Program-made: the position numbers and the translations under genes | Notes under the pieces: model-generated | What the model saw: only the letters and a program-made list of their open reading frames with translations | Database searches by the model: none | What the model was told of the DNA's origin: nothing | Shown here: positions 51,446-60,155 of the stretch, piece by piece | Position numbering within the stretch: position 1 is the stretch's first letter | How the letters are laid out: every line of letters starts with the position of its first letter | Assembly: GCA_044226195.1 (NCBI GenBank) | Contig: JBGAHO010000002.1 | Location: 62,001-126,000 of the forward strand | DNA from: RPQJ01 sp044226195 | Lineage (GTDB): Bacteria > Pseudomonadota > Gammaproteobacteria > Steroidobacterales > Steroidobacteraceae | Reading direction: 5' to 3' | Length of the DNA stretch: 64,000 bases

Positions 51446-53281
51446 TCACGGCTTCGGCTCCGCCAGCATGTCCGGTGGCGGCACGAACTGCTTCTTCAGG
51501 TTGAGCGGCGGATAGCCGGCCTGGACCGGAACGCGCTGCGGCAGAACCTTCTCCAGCGTCTCGTAGGGCGAGCGGTTGGGCAGGACGACGTTGTCGCGCC
51601 TGACGTAGTCGTCCCAGAGCGCAACCATCGCCTTCACCTTGTCGGGGCGCTCCGCCGCCAGGTCCTTCGTTTCGCCGGGGTCTGCCGCGAGATCGAAGAG
51701 CTCCCAGTCACCCTTGCCGAACGGCTTCCACTCCCAGCGCAGCTTCCAGTTCCCCTGCCGCACGGCGCGGTTGCCGAAGAGCTCCCAGGCCAGCACGTCC
51801 TGGTCCGTTCGCGGCGACTCGGCCCGGCCTTCGAGCACCGGGACCCATGACTTGCCGAGTTCGGGAGGCACTTCCTTCCCCTTGTAGGTGCTCGGATAGC
51901 TCGTGCCCGCCACCTCGAGCAGCGTCGGCATGATGTCGGCCACGTGCATCGTCGCCCGGTTGTCGATGCCCCCCTTGGGCCGCTTGACCACGGGCCCGCT
52001 GACGATCAGCGCATTGCGGATGCCGCCCTCCGCGAGCCAGGCTTTGTACTGGCTGAAAGGCGTCATCGAGACCTGCGCCCACATCGGCCCGTAAGCGAGC
52101 CAGGACCCTGGGTCGCCCCAGGCGTTGGGATTGTTGTTCGACCAGTGCATCGCGGCCCAGAGAAAGTCGCGCGACCCGGGCGAGCCCGCGATCATCTCGT
52201 AGAGGTCGCCGCCCTCGGCGCCGTTGTCGCCGAAGACGATGAAGATCGTGTTGTCGTACTCGCCGATCTTCTTCAGGTGGTCGATGAGCCGCCCGACGTG
52301 GAAGTCGAGGTTCTCCATCAGGCCGGCGTAGATCTCCATCTTCTTGCCCATGATCGCGCGCACGGCCGGGGCCAGCAGGATGGGATCGGGCACGAACCAC
52401 ATCCGCTCGGCGAGCTGGGTGCCCGGCGGCACGATGCCCAGCTCGACCTCACGCCTCAGGCGCTCCTGCCGTACCGCGTCGTAGCCCCTGTCGTACTGCC
52501 CAACGTGGCGGCTGCGCCACTCCTTCGGCAAGTGGTACGGCTCGTGCGGCGCCTGGTGCGAGACGAAGGCGAAGAACGGCTTGCCGTCGCCGTGGTTGGC
52601 GTCGATGTAGGAGATCAGCTTGTCCGTGTAGGTCTGCGTCGCGTAGAAGTTCTTCGGCAGCTTCTTCAGGTACCGTCCGTCCTCCGTGTAGAGCGACTTC
52701 GGATTGGCGGCCGAGAAGCTCCAGTCGTCCCAGTAGCTGCCCATCCCGTCGAGCAGCGTGAAGTCGCGCTCGAAGCCGCGCGCGGCCGGAATCTGGTTGG
52801 GCTTCTTCCCCAGGTGCCACTTGCCCACCATGTAGGTGTGGTAGCCGGAGTCCTTGAGGAGCTGCGGCAGCGTGACGACGCGGTCGTTGAGGTCGCCCTC
52901 GTAGCCGTCGAGGCCCATCTGGTTCGGGGCGGTCCACTCACCCATGTTGCCGAGGCCGTTGAGGTGCGTGTCCACGCCGGAGAGCAGCATCGACCGCGTC
53001 GGCGAGCAGCTGGCGTGCGTGTAGAAGGTGGTGAACCGCAAGCCTTCCCGCGCCAGCGAGTCGAGGTTCGGCGTCTGGATCTCGCTGCCGAACGAGCCCA
53101 TGTCGGAGAAGCCCATGTCGTCGCCGAGGATGACCACGATGTTCGGGCGGCGGGGAGCGTCGGCCGCGTGAGCCAGTCCCGGAGCGGCAATGGCGGCAAT
53201 GGCGGCCAGCATTCCTGCGCCCGCCCGACAGCGACTGCCGAGCGCGCGTCGAAGACCGGTCGAAAACGTGGACTCTTGCAT
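51446..53281 (-). CDS. Formylglycine-dependent sulfatase (arylsulfatase A-like), copy 2
   Basis: A 611-residue secreted enzyme with signal region ending AHAADAPRR. Metal-binding NIVVILGDDMGFSDMGSFGS is followed by HASCSPTRSMLLSG; CSPTR is the canonical C-x-P-x-R formylglycine motif. HLGKKPNQIP, FVSHQAPHEPYHLP and FGDNGAEGGDLYE continue the active site. The size and DDYVRRDNVVLPN C-terminal end fit the larger arylsulfatases acting on aryl or alkyl sulfate esters. It heads a seven-gene minus-strand operon and is divergent from an AraC-type regulator. Confidence 0.94.
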   Translation of the reverse strand: MQESTFSTGLRRALGSRCRAGAGMLAAIAAIAAPGLAHAADAPRRPNIVVILGDDMGFSDMGSFGSEIQTPNLDSLAREGLRFTTFYTHASCSPTRSMLLSGVDTHLNGLGNMGEWTAPNQMGLDGYEGDLNDRVVTLPQLLKDSGYHTYMVGKWHLGKKPNQIPAARGFERDFTLLDGMGSYWDDWSFSAANPKSLYTEDGRYLKKLPKNFYATQTYTDKLISYIDANHGDGKPFFAFVSHQAPHEPYHLPKEWRSRHVGQYDRGYDAVRQERLRREVELGIVPPGTQLAERMWFVPDPILLAPAVRAIMGKKMEIYAGLMENLDFHVGRLIDHLKKIGEYDNTIFIVFGDNGAEGGDLYEMIAGSPGSRDFLWAAMHWSNNNPNAWGDPGSWLAYGPMWAQVSMTPFSQYKAWLAEGGIRNALIVSGPVVKRPKGGIDNRATMHVADIMPTLLEVAGTSYPSTYKGKEVPPELGKSWVPVLEGRAESPRTDQDVLAWELFGNRAVRQGNWKLRWEWKPFGKGDWELFDLAADPGETKDLAAERPDKVKAMVALWDDYVRRDNVVLPNRSPYETLEKVLPQRVPVQAGYPPLNLKKQFVPPPDMLAEPKP

Positions 53282-53349
53282 GACGCTCTCCGAATTGGCC
53301 GGATCGCAGTGGAGTGCCGACGAGTCTAGGCCCGTGAAAACTACGCGCG

Positions 53350-53377
53350 GTTTCGCTTTTCGAAACGCATTTGCGTT
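53350..53377. promoter_or_regulatory. Paired inverted repeats upstream of sulfatase copy 2
   Basis: GTTTCG-CTTTT-CGAAAC (53350-53366) overlaps AACGCA-TT-TGCGTT (53364-53377). They lie about 70-95 bp before the sulfatase start at 53281, a normal place for regulator sites. The TTGCGTT half resembles the TTGCGTC direct repeats at 53460-53477. Confidence 0.45.
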
Positions 53378-53459
53378 AAGCGATCGCGCATTCAGCGTCC
53401 GTAGGCGCAGTCGCGGCCGCCGCCAGACGGCGACTTCTTGTTCGTCGCGAAGATTCGAC

Positions 53460-53477
53460 TTGCGTCCGATTTGCGTC
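53460..53477. promoter_or_regulatory. Direct repeat TTGCGTC with 11-bp period, possible AraC-type site
   Basis: TTGCGTC occurs at 53460-53466 and 53471-53477, one helical turn apart, the arrangement used by AraC-family regulators that bind direct repeats. A related TTGCGTT is at 53371-53377. The AraC gene starts 248 bp downstream. Confidence 0.4.
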
Positions 53478-53724
53478 TATCGGAATTCCGCAGGAAAGGA
53501 CTTCGACATCTACGACCATCGCGGGTAGCGCCGTCCCACTGTAGGCCTACGCCGACATCGCGTATGCTCCGCCGCAGGTGCTTTGGCGTCGCGTGCGCAG
53601 AATGGGACTCACAGGCAACTAGAATTCGACTCGCGGCCATCGCGCAGTACGGGTGAGGCGATGCGCGCGCACCGAGGCGTCGGGCCACGGCGCGAGAGCA
53701 CATGGTCTGTTCGAGGTTCCACAC

Positions 53725-54708
53725 ATGACCCGCACGCCGGACAGTGAGCAACAGCCCTCCGTCACGGTCGTCGATATCGACGATCCGGTTGCCGCCAACG
53801 CCGGCATTGAATTGCTGGACCTGGACGCGGTTCAGCTGCAGTCGATGCCTCTCAAGGTTCGACGGATCATCGTGCGCCTGGAATCGGCGACCGTGGTCTT
53901 TCACTCCACCAACGTCCGCATCCGGACGCGGACGAGGGTCCGGACAGGACTCCTCGCCTACGTTACATTCGGACCACAATCGACGGGATCCGTCAACGGA
54001 CTGGTGGTGCGCCCCGGCTTGATGCTTGCCGCAGCCTCGGGTGTCGAAAACGTCTTCGTGACCAGCAGCGGCTGGGAAAGCATCACGTTCCTGTTGCCAC
54101 CGGAAGACGTGCGCGCGCACCTTGCGGCGCGCGGCCGTGAGGACGATTTCCACGTCCCGAGCGGCATCGAGCCGCTGCGGGTCGATCCCGCCCGGGTGCA
54201 CGACTTGTTCGAGTGGGGCAAGCGCCTCGTGGCCACCGCCCTGCTGCAGCCGGCGATGTTCGACGAGCCATCGAAGGAGCGTGCCGCGGCGCAGGATGAC
54301 TTGCTGGAGATCGTCCTGGCGACACTGCACGTCGCGGACGAGTTCGAGTCCACGCGTTCCGATCGCACGCGACGCGCGCAGGGCCAGATCGTGAAGACGG
54401 CCGAGGACTATGCCGTTGCGCAGAGCAGCGAGCGCCTGTACGTGACGGACCTCTGCCGAGTGGCGGCCACCAGCGAGCGCACACTCGAATATGCATTCAA
54501 GGAAATCATGGGGCTCACGCCCATGGCCTATCTCGCACGACTGAGACTGCATCGTGTCAGACAGGCACTGCTGTCGGCGCCGGCGGGAAGCACGACCGTT
54601 TCGGCCGAGGCCCTCAACTGGGGGTTCTGGCACTTCGGCGAATTTTCGCGCGCATATAAGGAGTGCTTCGGCGAATTGCCGTCGGAAACGCTGCGACAAA
54701 AGGAATAG
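53725..54708 (+). CDS. AraC family transcriptional regulator (EutR-like)
   Basis: About 327 residues from the ATG at 53725; an upstream start at 53653 adds a basic segment with no support. The N-terminal half is a small-molecule-sensing region without recognised motif. The C-terminal half is the double helix-turn-helix (RLYVTDLCRVAATSERTLEY then AFKEIMGLTPMAYLARLRLH, RVRQAL). It is divergent from the sulfatase operon and 97 bp ahead of the TonB receptor, so it likely controls one or both. Confidence 0.88.
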   Translation: MTRTPDSEQQPSVTVVDIDDPVAANAGIELLDLDAVQLQSMPLKVRRIIVRLESATVVFHSTNVRIRTRTRVRTGLLAYVTFGPQSTGSVNGLVVRPGLMLAAASGVENVFVTSSGWESITFLLPPEDVRAHLAARGREDDFHVPSGIEPLRVDPARVHDLFEWGKRLVATALLQPAMFDEPSKERAAAQDDLLEIVLATLHVADEFESTRSDRTRRAQGQIVKTAEDYAVAQSSERLYVTDLCRVAATSERTLEYAFKEIMGLTPMAYLARLRLHRVRQALLSAPAGSTTVSAEALNWGFWHFGEFSRAYKECFGELPSETLRQKE

Positions 54709-54805
54709 CGACGCGAAGTCTGCGGAAATCCGATATTCCCCTGCGAACCGCGAGCCGAGACTGCGCGCCACAACATGCGGCGCGTGTCCGCAGGGGGAAC
54801 GAAAG

Positions 54806-57112
54806 ATGACGACGACCCACGGCGATCTCTTGCGCATCGCCACCGTGATTCGAAACGACCAGATCCATTCGATCATCGGCGGCGCGGTGCGCGCAGCGCT
54901 CGCCGCGGCGCTCGGTTGCGGCGTCGGAGTCGCACAGGCGCAGGATGCCGGCAACCAGCAGATCGAGGAGATCGTGGTCACCGCGGCGCGCCGCGACCAG
55001 TCCTTCCGGGACGTCCCGATGGCGGTGAGCGCGCTCACGAGCGAACGCCTGGCAGATGCCGGCGTCAGCGAGTTCCAGGACCTGGAGACGCTGGTCCCAT
55101 CGCTCGAGATCGAGCGCAACACGAACCCGTTCACCACGTCGCTGCGCGTCCGCGGCATGGGAAACCTCGCCAACATCCCGAACTTCGAGCCGGCCGTCGG
55201 CCTGTTCGTCGACGACGCCTATCGTTCGCGATCGGGCGTCGCGATGGGCGACTTGCTGGACGTCGAGCGCGTCGAAGTCCTGCGCGGGCCGCAAAGCGTG
55301 CTGTACCCGAAGAACGTGACGGCCGGAGTGGTGAACGTCATCACCCAGCGTCCCACGGACAATTTCAGCGCGTGGGCCGGTGCGAGCTTCGGCAATTTCG
55401 ACTACTGGCAGTTGCAGGGCGGCATCAACGGGGCGCTAGCCGACGGCGTGCGCGGCCGCCTTGCCGTCGTGACCGGCGAGCGCGGCGGCAGCTTCGACGA
55501 CATCGTCAACCGCACGAACAGCGGTGGCTACGAGCGAACGGCCCTGCGCGGCCAGGTGGAGTTCGATCTCGGCGATCGCAGCAAGCTGCGACTGATTGCA
55601 GGCTACTCGGACAAGGCGGGCGACTGCTGCTCGCCGGACGTGCTGCCCGGCAGTACTTCGCAACTGTTCCTCGGCCTGCTCCATCGACCGGTCGACACCA
55701 ATCCGCTCAACCGCAAGACGGCCTACAGCGATCCGTACCACTTCGACGGCAATCAGTACGACCTGCTCGCGGATTTCAGCCACGAGTTCGACGGATTCAC
55801 CCTCACCTCCACCACCAGCTACGACCACTTCGACGTCAAGTCGCAGATCGACGCCGAGCAGTCCGCCTTGACAGCCGCCGTCTTCATCGACCGGCAGGCG
55901 TCGGACGCGTTCGGCGAGGAGATCCGCATGACCTCAACGGGCGACGGCCCGCTCACGTGGATGGCGGGCGGCTATTTCTACGACAACGACTTCACCCGCG
56001 GCTCCCTGTCGGCGAAAGAGCCGATGCTGGTGCTCGGCGCGGACGTCGTGCCGCTGCCTCTGCCGGGTGCCGCAGGCGATCAATCCAGTTTCAGGTCTCT
56101 CAACGACACCCGTCACTGGAGCCTGTTCGGGCAACTGGACTGGCAGCTGACGGATCGCGCCAAGCTGTCGGGCGGCCTGCGGTACATCGACGAAAAGAAG
56201 TCGATCGACGCGCGATCCCGGCTCGTGGTCGCGGCGCCGCCCAGCTTCGCGTCGACCATCTCGGTGCCGGCGCCCGTCGTCGCCGATCGCAGCAGCGACG
56301 GCCTGGCCTGGAACGTGAGCGCGCTGTTCGACGTCGTCGACGGCACCAATCTCTATGCCACGGTGTCGGAGGGCTACAAGGCCGGCGGCTACAACGGCGA
56401 CTGGGGCGCGCTTACTGTCGACCAGCGTGAATTCGACGACGAGAAGTCCCTCAATTACGAAGCCGGCCTGAAGAGCCGGTTCTGGAGCGGGAAGGCAACG
56501 CTGAACCTCAGCCTGTTCCGCACCGAGTTCACGGATTTCCAGAACGCGTCCTTCCTCGGCCTCAGCTTCCTGGTGCGCAATGCGGAGAAGGTGGTCACGC
56601 AGGGCGTCGAACTCGACGGCAGCGTGCGACCGCTCGTCGGCCTGACGTTCGACTACGCAGTCACTTGGCTCGACGCCGAATACGACAAATTCCGCAACGG
56701 AGCTTGCTACTTTGGCCGCACCGTGAGTAACCCGGCCGAGGGGACCTGCGACCTGAGCGGCGAGACGTTGCCGAATGCCCCGGACTGGCGCACGAACCTC
56801 GGCGCACAGTATGACCTGCCGCTCGCGGGTGGCACGGGCTTCGTGCGCGCCGACTGGAACTACACCTCGGAGCAGAACGTCGACACGGCGCTCGATCCGC
56901 GCGCGGCGCAGGACGCCGTCAACCTCTGGTCGGCCCGCATCGGCTGGCGCAACGAGCGCTACAGCGTGAGCGTATGGGGCGAGAACCTGACCGACGAGAC
57001 TGTGAAGACCGCCGCAGGCCCACAGACGATCTTCGGCACGATCGACGGCGGCATGCAGATCTACCTCAACGAGCCGCGGACCTACGGCGTGAACTTCGAC
57101 GTGCGTTTCTGA
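54806..57112 (+). CDS. TonB-dependent outer-membrane receptor
   Basis: A 768-residue receptor from the ATG at 54806, preceded by a GGGGGAA ribosome site. Signal region ends VAQAQD; TonB box EEIVVTAARRD; plug with RGPQSVLYPKNVTAGVVNVI; barrel with terminal LNEPRTYGVNFDVRF ending in Phe. A Cys pair in a loop (DKAGDCCSPD) is unusual. It heads the plus-strand unit with thiolase, lactonase-like, SDR and ligase genes, so it probably imports the compound they degrade. Confidence 0.93.
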   Translation: MTTTHGDLLRIATVIRNDQIHSIIGGAVRAALAAALGCGVGVAQAQDAGNQQIEEIVVTAARRDQSFRDVPMAVSALTSERLADAGVSEFQDLETLVPSLEIERNTNPFTTSLRVRGMGNLANIPNFEPAVGLFVDDAYRSRSGVAMGDLLDVERVEVLRGPQSVLYPKNVTAGVVNVITQRPTDNFSAWAGASFGNFDYWQLQGGINGALADGVRGRLAVVTGERGGSFDDIVNRTNSGGYERTALRGQVEFDLGDRSKLRLIAGYSDKAGDCCSPDVLPGSTSQLFLGLLHRPVDTNPLNRKTAYSDPYHFDGNQYDLLADFSHEFDGFTLTSTTSYDHFDVKSQIDAEQSALTAAVFIDRQASDAFGEEIRMTSTGDGPLTWMAGGYFYDNDFTRGSLSAKEPMLVLGADVVPLPLPGAAGDQSSFRSLNDTRHWSLFGQLDWQLTDRAKLSGGLRYIDEKKSIDARSRLVVAAPPSFASTISVPAPVVADRSSDGLAWNVSALFDVVDGTNLYATVSEGYKAGGYNGDWGALTVDQREFDDEKSLNYEAGLKSRFWSGKATLNLSLFRTEFTDFQNASFLGLSFLVRNAEKVVTQGVELDGSVRPLVGLTFDYAVTWLDAEYDKFRNGACYFGRTVSNPAEGTCDLSGETLPNAPDWRTNLGAQYDLPLAGGTGFVRADWNYTSEQNVDTALDPRAAQDAVNLWSARIGWRNERYSVSVWGENLTDETVKTAAGPQTIFGTIDGGMQIYLNEPRTYGVNFDVRF

Positions 57113-57137
57113 CGAAGGATTTCGGGAGCCAGCCCAC

Positions 57138-58376
57138 ATGAATGAGGTCTTCGTCGCCGGCATCGGCATGACGTCTTTCGGACCGCAACCCGAGGCCACC
57201 GTCAAGTCGCTGACGCGCGCGGCCGTCGGCGATTGCCTCGCCGACGCCGGCGCCGGAACGGAACTGATCGAGCAGGTGTATTTCGCCAACACGCTGCAGG
57301 GCATCGTCGAAAACCAGTCGTCGGTGCCCGGCCAGGTCGCCCTCCTCGAGTGCGGCATCGGCGGCGTGCCGGTCGTCAACGTCGAGAATGCCTGCGCGAG
57401 CGGCAGCACCGCGTTCTGGCTGGCGGTCAACCAGGTCCGTGCCGGCGCGGCGGACCTGGTGCTCGCCGTCGGCGCGGAGAAGATGGTCTATCGGCAGCCG
57501 GAACGCCGGGCACGGGTAGCGGAGGCATTTGGCGGCGGGGCCGACGTGGAGAAACTGCCCGTCGTGCTCGAACAATTGCGCCAGCTCGGCGCCGGCGTTC
57601 CGGACGACTCCGGCGAAGGTCACCGGACTGTCTTCATGGAGATCTACACGGCCATCTGCCGGGCGCACATGGCGCACTTTGGAACCACGCAACGCCAGTT
57701 GGCAGTGGTCGCGTCCAAGAACCATGCGCACGCAATACACAACGAACGCTGTCATTACCGAACGGCGATGTCGGTCGACGAAGTGCTGGCGGCGCGACGG
57801 CTGGGGTATCCCCTCACCGTCGCGATGTGCTCGCCGCTGAGCGACGGTGCAGGTGCGGTACTGGTCGCCAGCCGGGCCGGCCTTGCACGCCTGTCGCGGA
57901 GTCAGCCGCGCGTCCGCGTGCTCGCATCGACGCTGCGATCGGGGATCGCGCGGCCGTGGGACGACTTTGAGAACCACGTCATCCGCCGCACAGCCACGGA
58001 CGCCTATCGCGAAGCGGGACTGGGACCCGACGCGATCGACCTGGCCGAGGTGCACGACGCCGCATCATTTGGCGAAGTCTTCGCCAGCGAGTTACTCGGC
58101 CTGTGCAAGCTTGGTGAGGGCGGGACGTTCGCCGAGTCCGGCGCGACCACCATCGGCGGTACGCTGCCGATCAACACCTCCGGCGGTCTCGAGAGTCGCG
58201 GTCATCCGATTGCGGCCACGGGCCTTGCCCAGCTATTTGAATTGACAACCCAGCTGCGCGGCAACGCGGGCCTGCGCCAGGTGCGCGGCGCCAGGACCGC
58301 CGTGCAGGAGAACGGCGGCGGCTTCATCGGGACAGAGGAAGCCGTAGCCGTGGTCAGCATCCTGCAACGCGATTGA
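57138..58376 (+). CDS. Thiolase family protein (SCP-x/acetyl-CoA acetyltransferase-like)
   Basis: A 412-residue thiolase-fold enzyme. The acyl-binding Cys lies in NVENACASGSTAFWLAVNQV, and the C-terminal catalytic region has DLAEVHDAASFGE and GGLESRGHPIAATGLAQ with the active-site His. The HDAAS/GHPIAATG pattern is that of lipid-transfer thiolases (SCP-x type) used for side-chain cleavage of sterols and branched acyl chains. The gene starts 25 bp after the TonB receptor stop and is followed by an SMP-30-like gene. Confidence 0.92.
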   Translation: MNEVFVAGIGMTSFGPQPEATVKSLTRAAVGDCLADAGAGTELIEQVYFANTLQGIVENQSSVPGQVALLECGIGGVPVVNVENACASGSTAFWLAVNQVRAGAADLVLAVGAEKMVYRQPERRARVAEAFGGGADVEKLPVVLEQLRQLGAGVPDDSGEGHRTVFMEIYTAICRAHMAHFGTTQRQLAVVASKNHAHAIHNERCHYRTAMSVDEVLAARRLGYPLTVAMCSPLSDGAGAVLVASRAGLARLSRSQPRVRVLASTLRSGIARPWDDFENHVIRRTATDAYREAGLGPDAIDLAEVHDAASFGEVFASELLGLCKLGEGGTFAESGATTIGGTLPINTSGGLESRGHPIAATGLAQLFELTTQLRGNAGLRQVRGARTAVQENGGGFIGTEEAVAVVSILQRD

Positions 58377-58395
58377 CCGTCCAGGGAGACCTGCC

Positions 58396-59268
58396 GTGCG
58401 CTACACCCCCGACTTGCTCCTCAAGCCGCCCTTCATCTTTCCCGAGGCGCCCCGCTGGTTCGGCGACGCGTTCCACTTCTGTGACATCGATGCCGGCACG
58501 ATCTACCGCCTGGGCGCGGGCGGCGTCGCGCACGCGCTCTACGTCCACGGCAGCCCGGTATCGGGCTGGGTTCGGCTGGACGACGGGACGTTGCTGGTGG
58601 TGGCGGGGCTGGAGCGGCGCATCGTCGCCGTGCGCGACTCGATCGCGACGACGTACGCCGATGCGACCGGCACCGTCGGCTGGGCATTGAACGACCTGCT
58701 GCGCACGCCGGACGGTCACTGTTATGTCGGTGGCATCGATTTCAACCTGTTCGTGGACCCGAGCCAGGCCAACCGCCCGAGCCCGCTGCTGCACGTAGCG
58801 CCGGGCGGCAAGGTGGACGTCGCGACGCGAGAGATCTCGTTCCCGAACGGCATGACGCTGCTGGCGAGCGGCGAACTACTGGTCGCCGACTCGCTGACCG
58901 GCGATCTGCTGGCCTTCAGGCGTCGACCGGACGGCTCGTTGACCGACCGGCGAGTCTGGGCTGCGCTGGACGGTGAAATGCCGGACGGCATCAGCCTCGA
59001 TACCGAAGGCGCAGTCTGGGTCGCCAGCCACCATCGCGTGCTGCGCGTGATCGAAGGCGGCCGGATCATCGACACGGTCGAGATGGGCGAGACACGCGCG
59101 ACCGCCTGCATGCTCGGCGGAGCGGATGGCCGCACGCTCCTGGTGACGGCATCGGACACCCACGATCGCGCGCAGATCCGCGCGAAAGGCCCGAGCGGCG
59201 CGCTCTACACAGCCCGCGTGTCGGCGCCTGGCGCCGGGCTGCCTTCGGTTTACGGGCACGCCGCATGA
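58396..59268 (+). CDS. SMP-30/gluconolactonase-like six-bladed propeller protein
   Basis: A 290-residue protein starting with GTG. FPEAPRWFGDAFHFCDIDAG carries the metal-binding Glu of the family, with further ligands in GWALNDLLRTPDG, EISFPNGMTLLASGELLVAD and GEMPDGISLDTEGAVWVASH. Enzymes of this fold hydrolyse lactones. There is no signal peptide. It lies between the thiolase and SDR genes (ATGA overlap with the latter), suggesting a lactone intermediate in the pathway, which is inference. Confidence 0.9.
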   Translation: MRYTPDLLLKPPFIFPEAPRWFGDAFHFCDIDAGTIYRLGAGGVAHALYVHGSPVSGWVRLDDGTLLVVAGLERRIVAVRDSIATTYADATGTVGWALNDLLRTPDGHCYVGGIDFNLFVDPSQANRPSPLLHVAPGGKVDVATREISFPNGMTLLASGELLVADSLTGDLLAFRRRPDGSLTDRRVWAALDGEMPDGISLDTEGAVWVASHHRVLRVIEGGRIIDTVEMGETRATACMLGGADGRTLLVTASDTHDRAQIRAKGPSGALYTARVSAPGAGLPSVYGHAA

Positions 59269-60143
59269 GCACGGCGTGTCGCGATGATGCCCCGACCGGA
59301 GCGTCACGGCGCCTGGCCGGGCGGGTCGCCTTGATCACCGGTGGGACCGGCGGCATCGGCGCTGCGACGGCGCGCCGCTTCGTCGCGGAAGGCGCATCGG
59401 TCGTCATCTGCGGACGCTCGGTGGAGCGTGGTACGGCGCTGGCCCGGGACATGGGCGAACAGGCGCGATTCGTCGCTGCGGACGTCACGCGCGAAGATCA
59501 GGTCGACGCCCTCTTCGCCGAGGTCGCCGCCTGGCGCGGCCGCCTCGACATCCTGTTCAACAACGCGGGAGAGACTTGCGTCCCACCCTCGCTGGACTTG
59601 CTCGACTTACCGTCGCTTCGACGCGAGATCGACACGCTGTTCAGCAGCGTCGTGCTCGCGACGCGCCTCGCGGCGCGCGCGATGCGGGTCAGCGGCGGCG
59701 TGATCCTCAACTGCGGAAGCTCGGCCGCTCACCGCGCGGGTTCGCAGTCGGCGGTGTACAGCGCGCTCAAGGCAGCGGTCGCCCATTTCTCGCGGTGCTC
59801 GGCTCTGGAACTCGCCGAACACCACATTCGGGTGAACACCATCTCGCCCGGCGCGATTGTGACTCCGATCTTCCTGAAGGCGATGCCCGTGCCCGCCGAA
59901 CGGGAGACCGCGGCCCTCGATGCGCTGCGCGAAGTGTTCGGCAAGGCGCTGCCCGCGGGGCGTGCTGGCGAGCCCGAGGACGTGGCGGCGGTCGCGGCCT
60001 TCCTCGCCAGCGACGAAGGCCGCTACGTGACGGGCCAGGACTGGGTCGTCGATGGCGGCCTGACGGCCGGCGTGTCCGCCGTGCAGCGACGACAGCAGGA
60101 AGCCATGATCGTCGGGCACGTCACATCGCGAATCACCGCTTGA
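59265..60143 (+). CDS. SDR family oxidoreductase
   Basis: A 292-residue classical SDR with TGGTGGIGAATARRF, NNAGET, a catalytic NCGSSAAHR Ser and YSALK motif, and the C-terminal GRYVTGQDWVVDGGLTAG region. Its ATG overlaps the stop of the SMP-30-like gene by four bases. It oxidises or reduces a hydroxyl or keto group; substrate not known. Confidence 0.92.
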   Translation: MSTACRDDAPTGASRRLAGRVALITGGTGGIGAATARRFVAEGASVVICGRSVERGTALARDMGEQARFVAADVTREDQVDALFAEVAAWRGRLDILFNNAGETCVPPSLDLLDLPSLRREIDTLFSSVVLATRLAARAMRVSGGVILNCGSSAAHRAGSQSAVYSALKAAVAHFSRCSALELAEHHIRVNTISPGAIVTPIFLKAMPVPAERETAALDALREVFGKALPAGRAGEPEDVAAVAAFLASDEGRYVTGQDWVVDGGLTAGVSAVQRRQQEAMIVGHVTSRITA

Positions 60144-60155
60144 GCGTTGCCGTTC

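Larger units (their letters stand above)
53282..53724. other. 443-bp divergent regulatory region between sulfatase and AraC genes
   Basis: No convincing gene. It is more AT-rich than its surroundings and holds two inverted repeats and a pair of direct repeats, annotated separately. It must carry the promoters for the minus-strand sulfatase operon and the plus-strand AraC gene. Confidence 0.7.
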
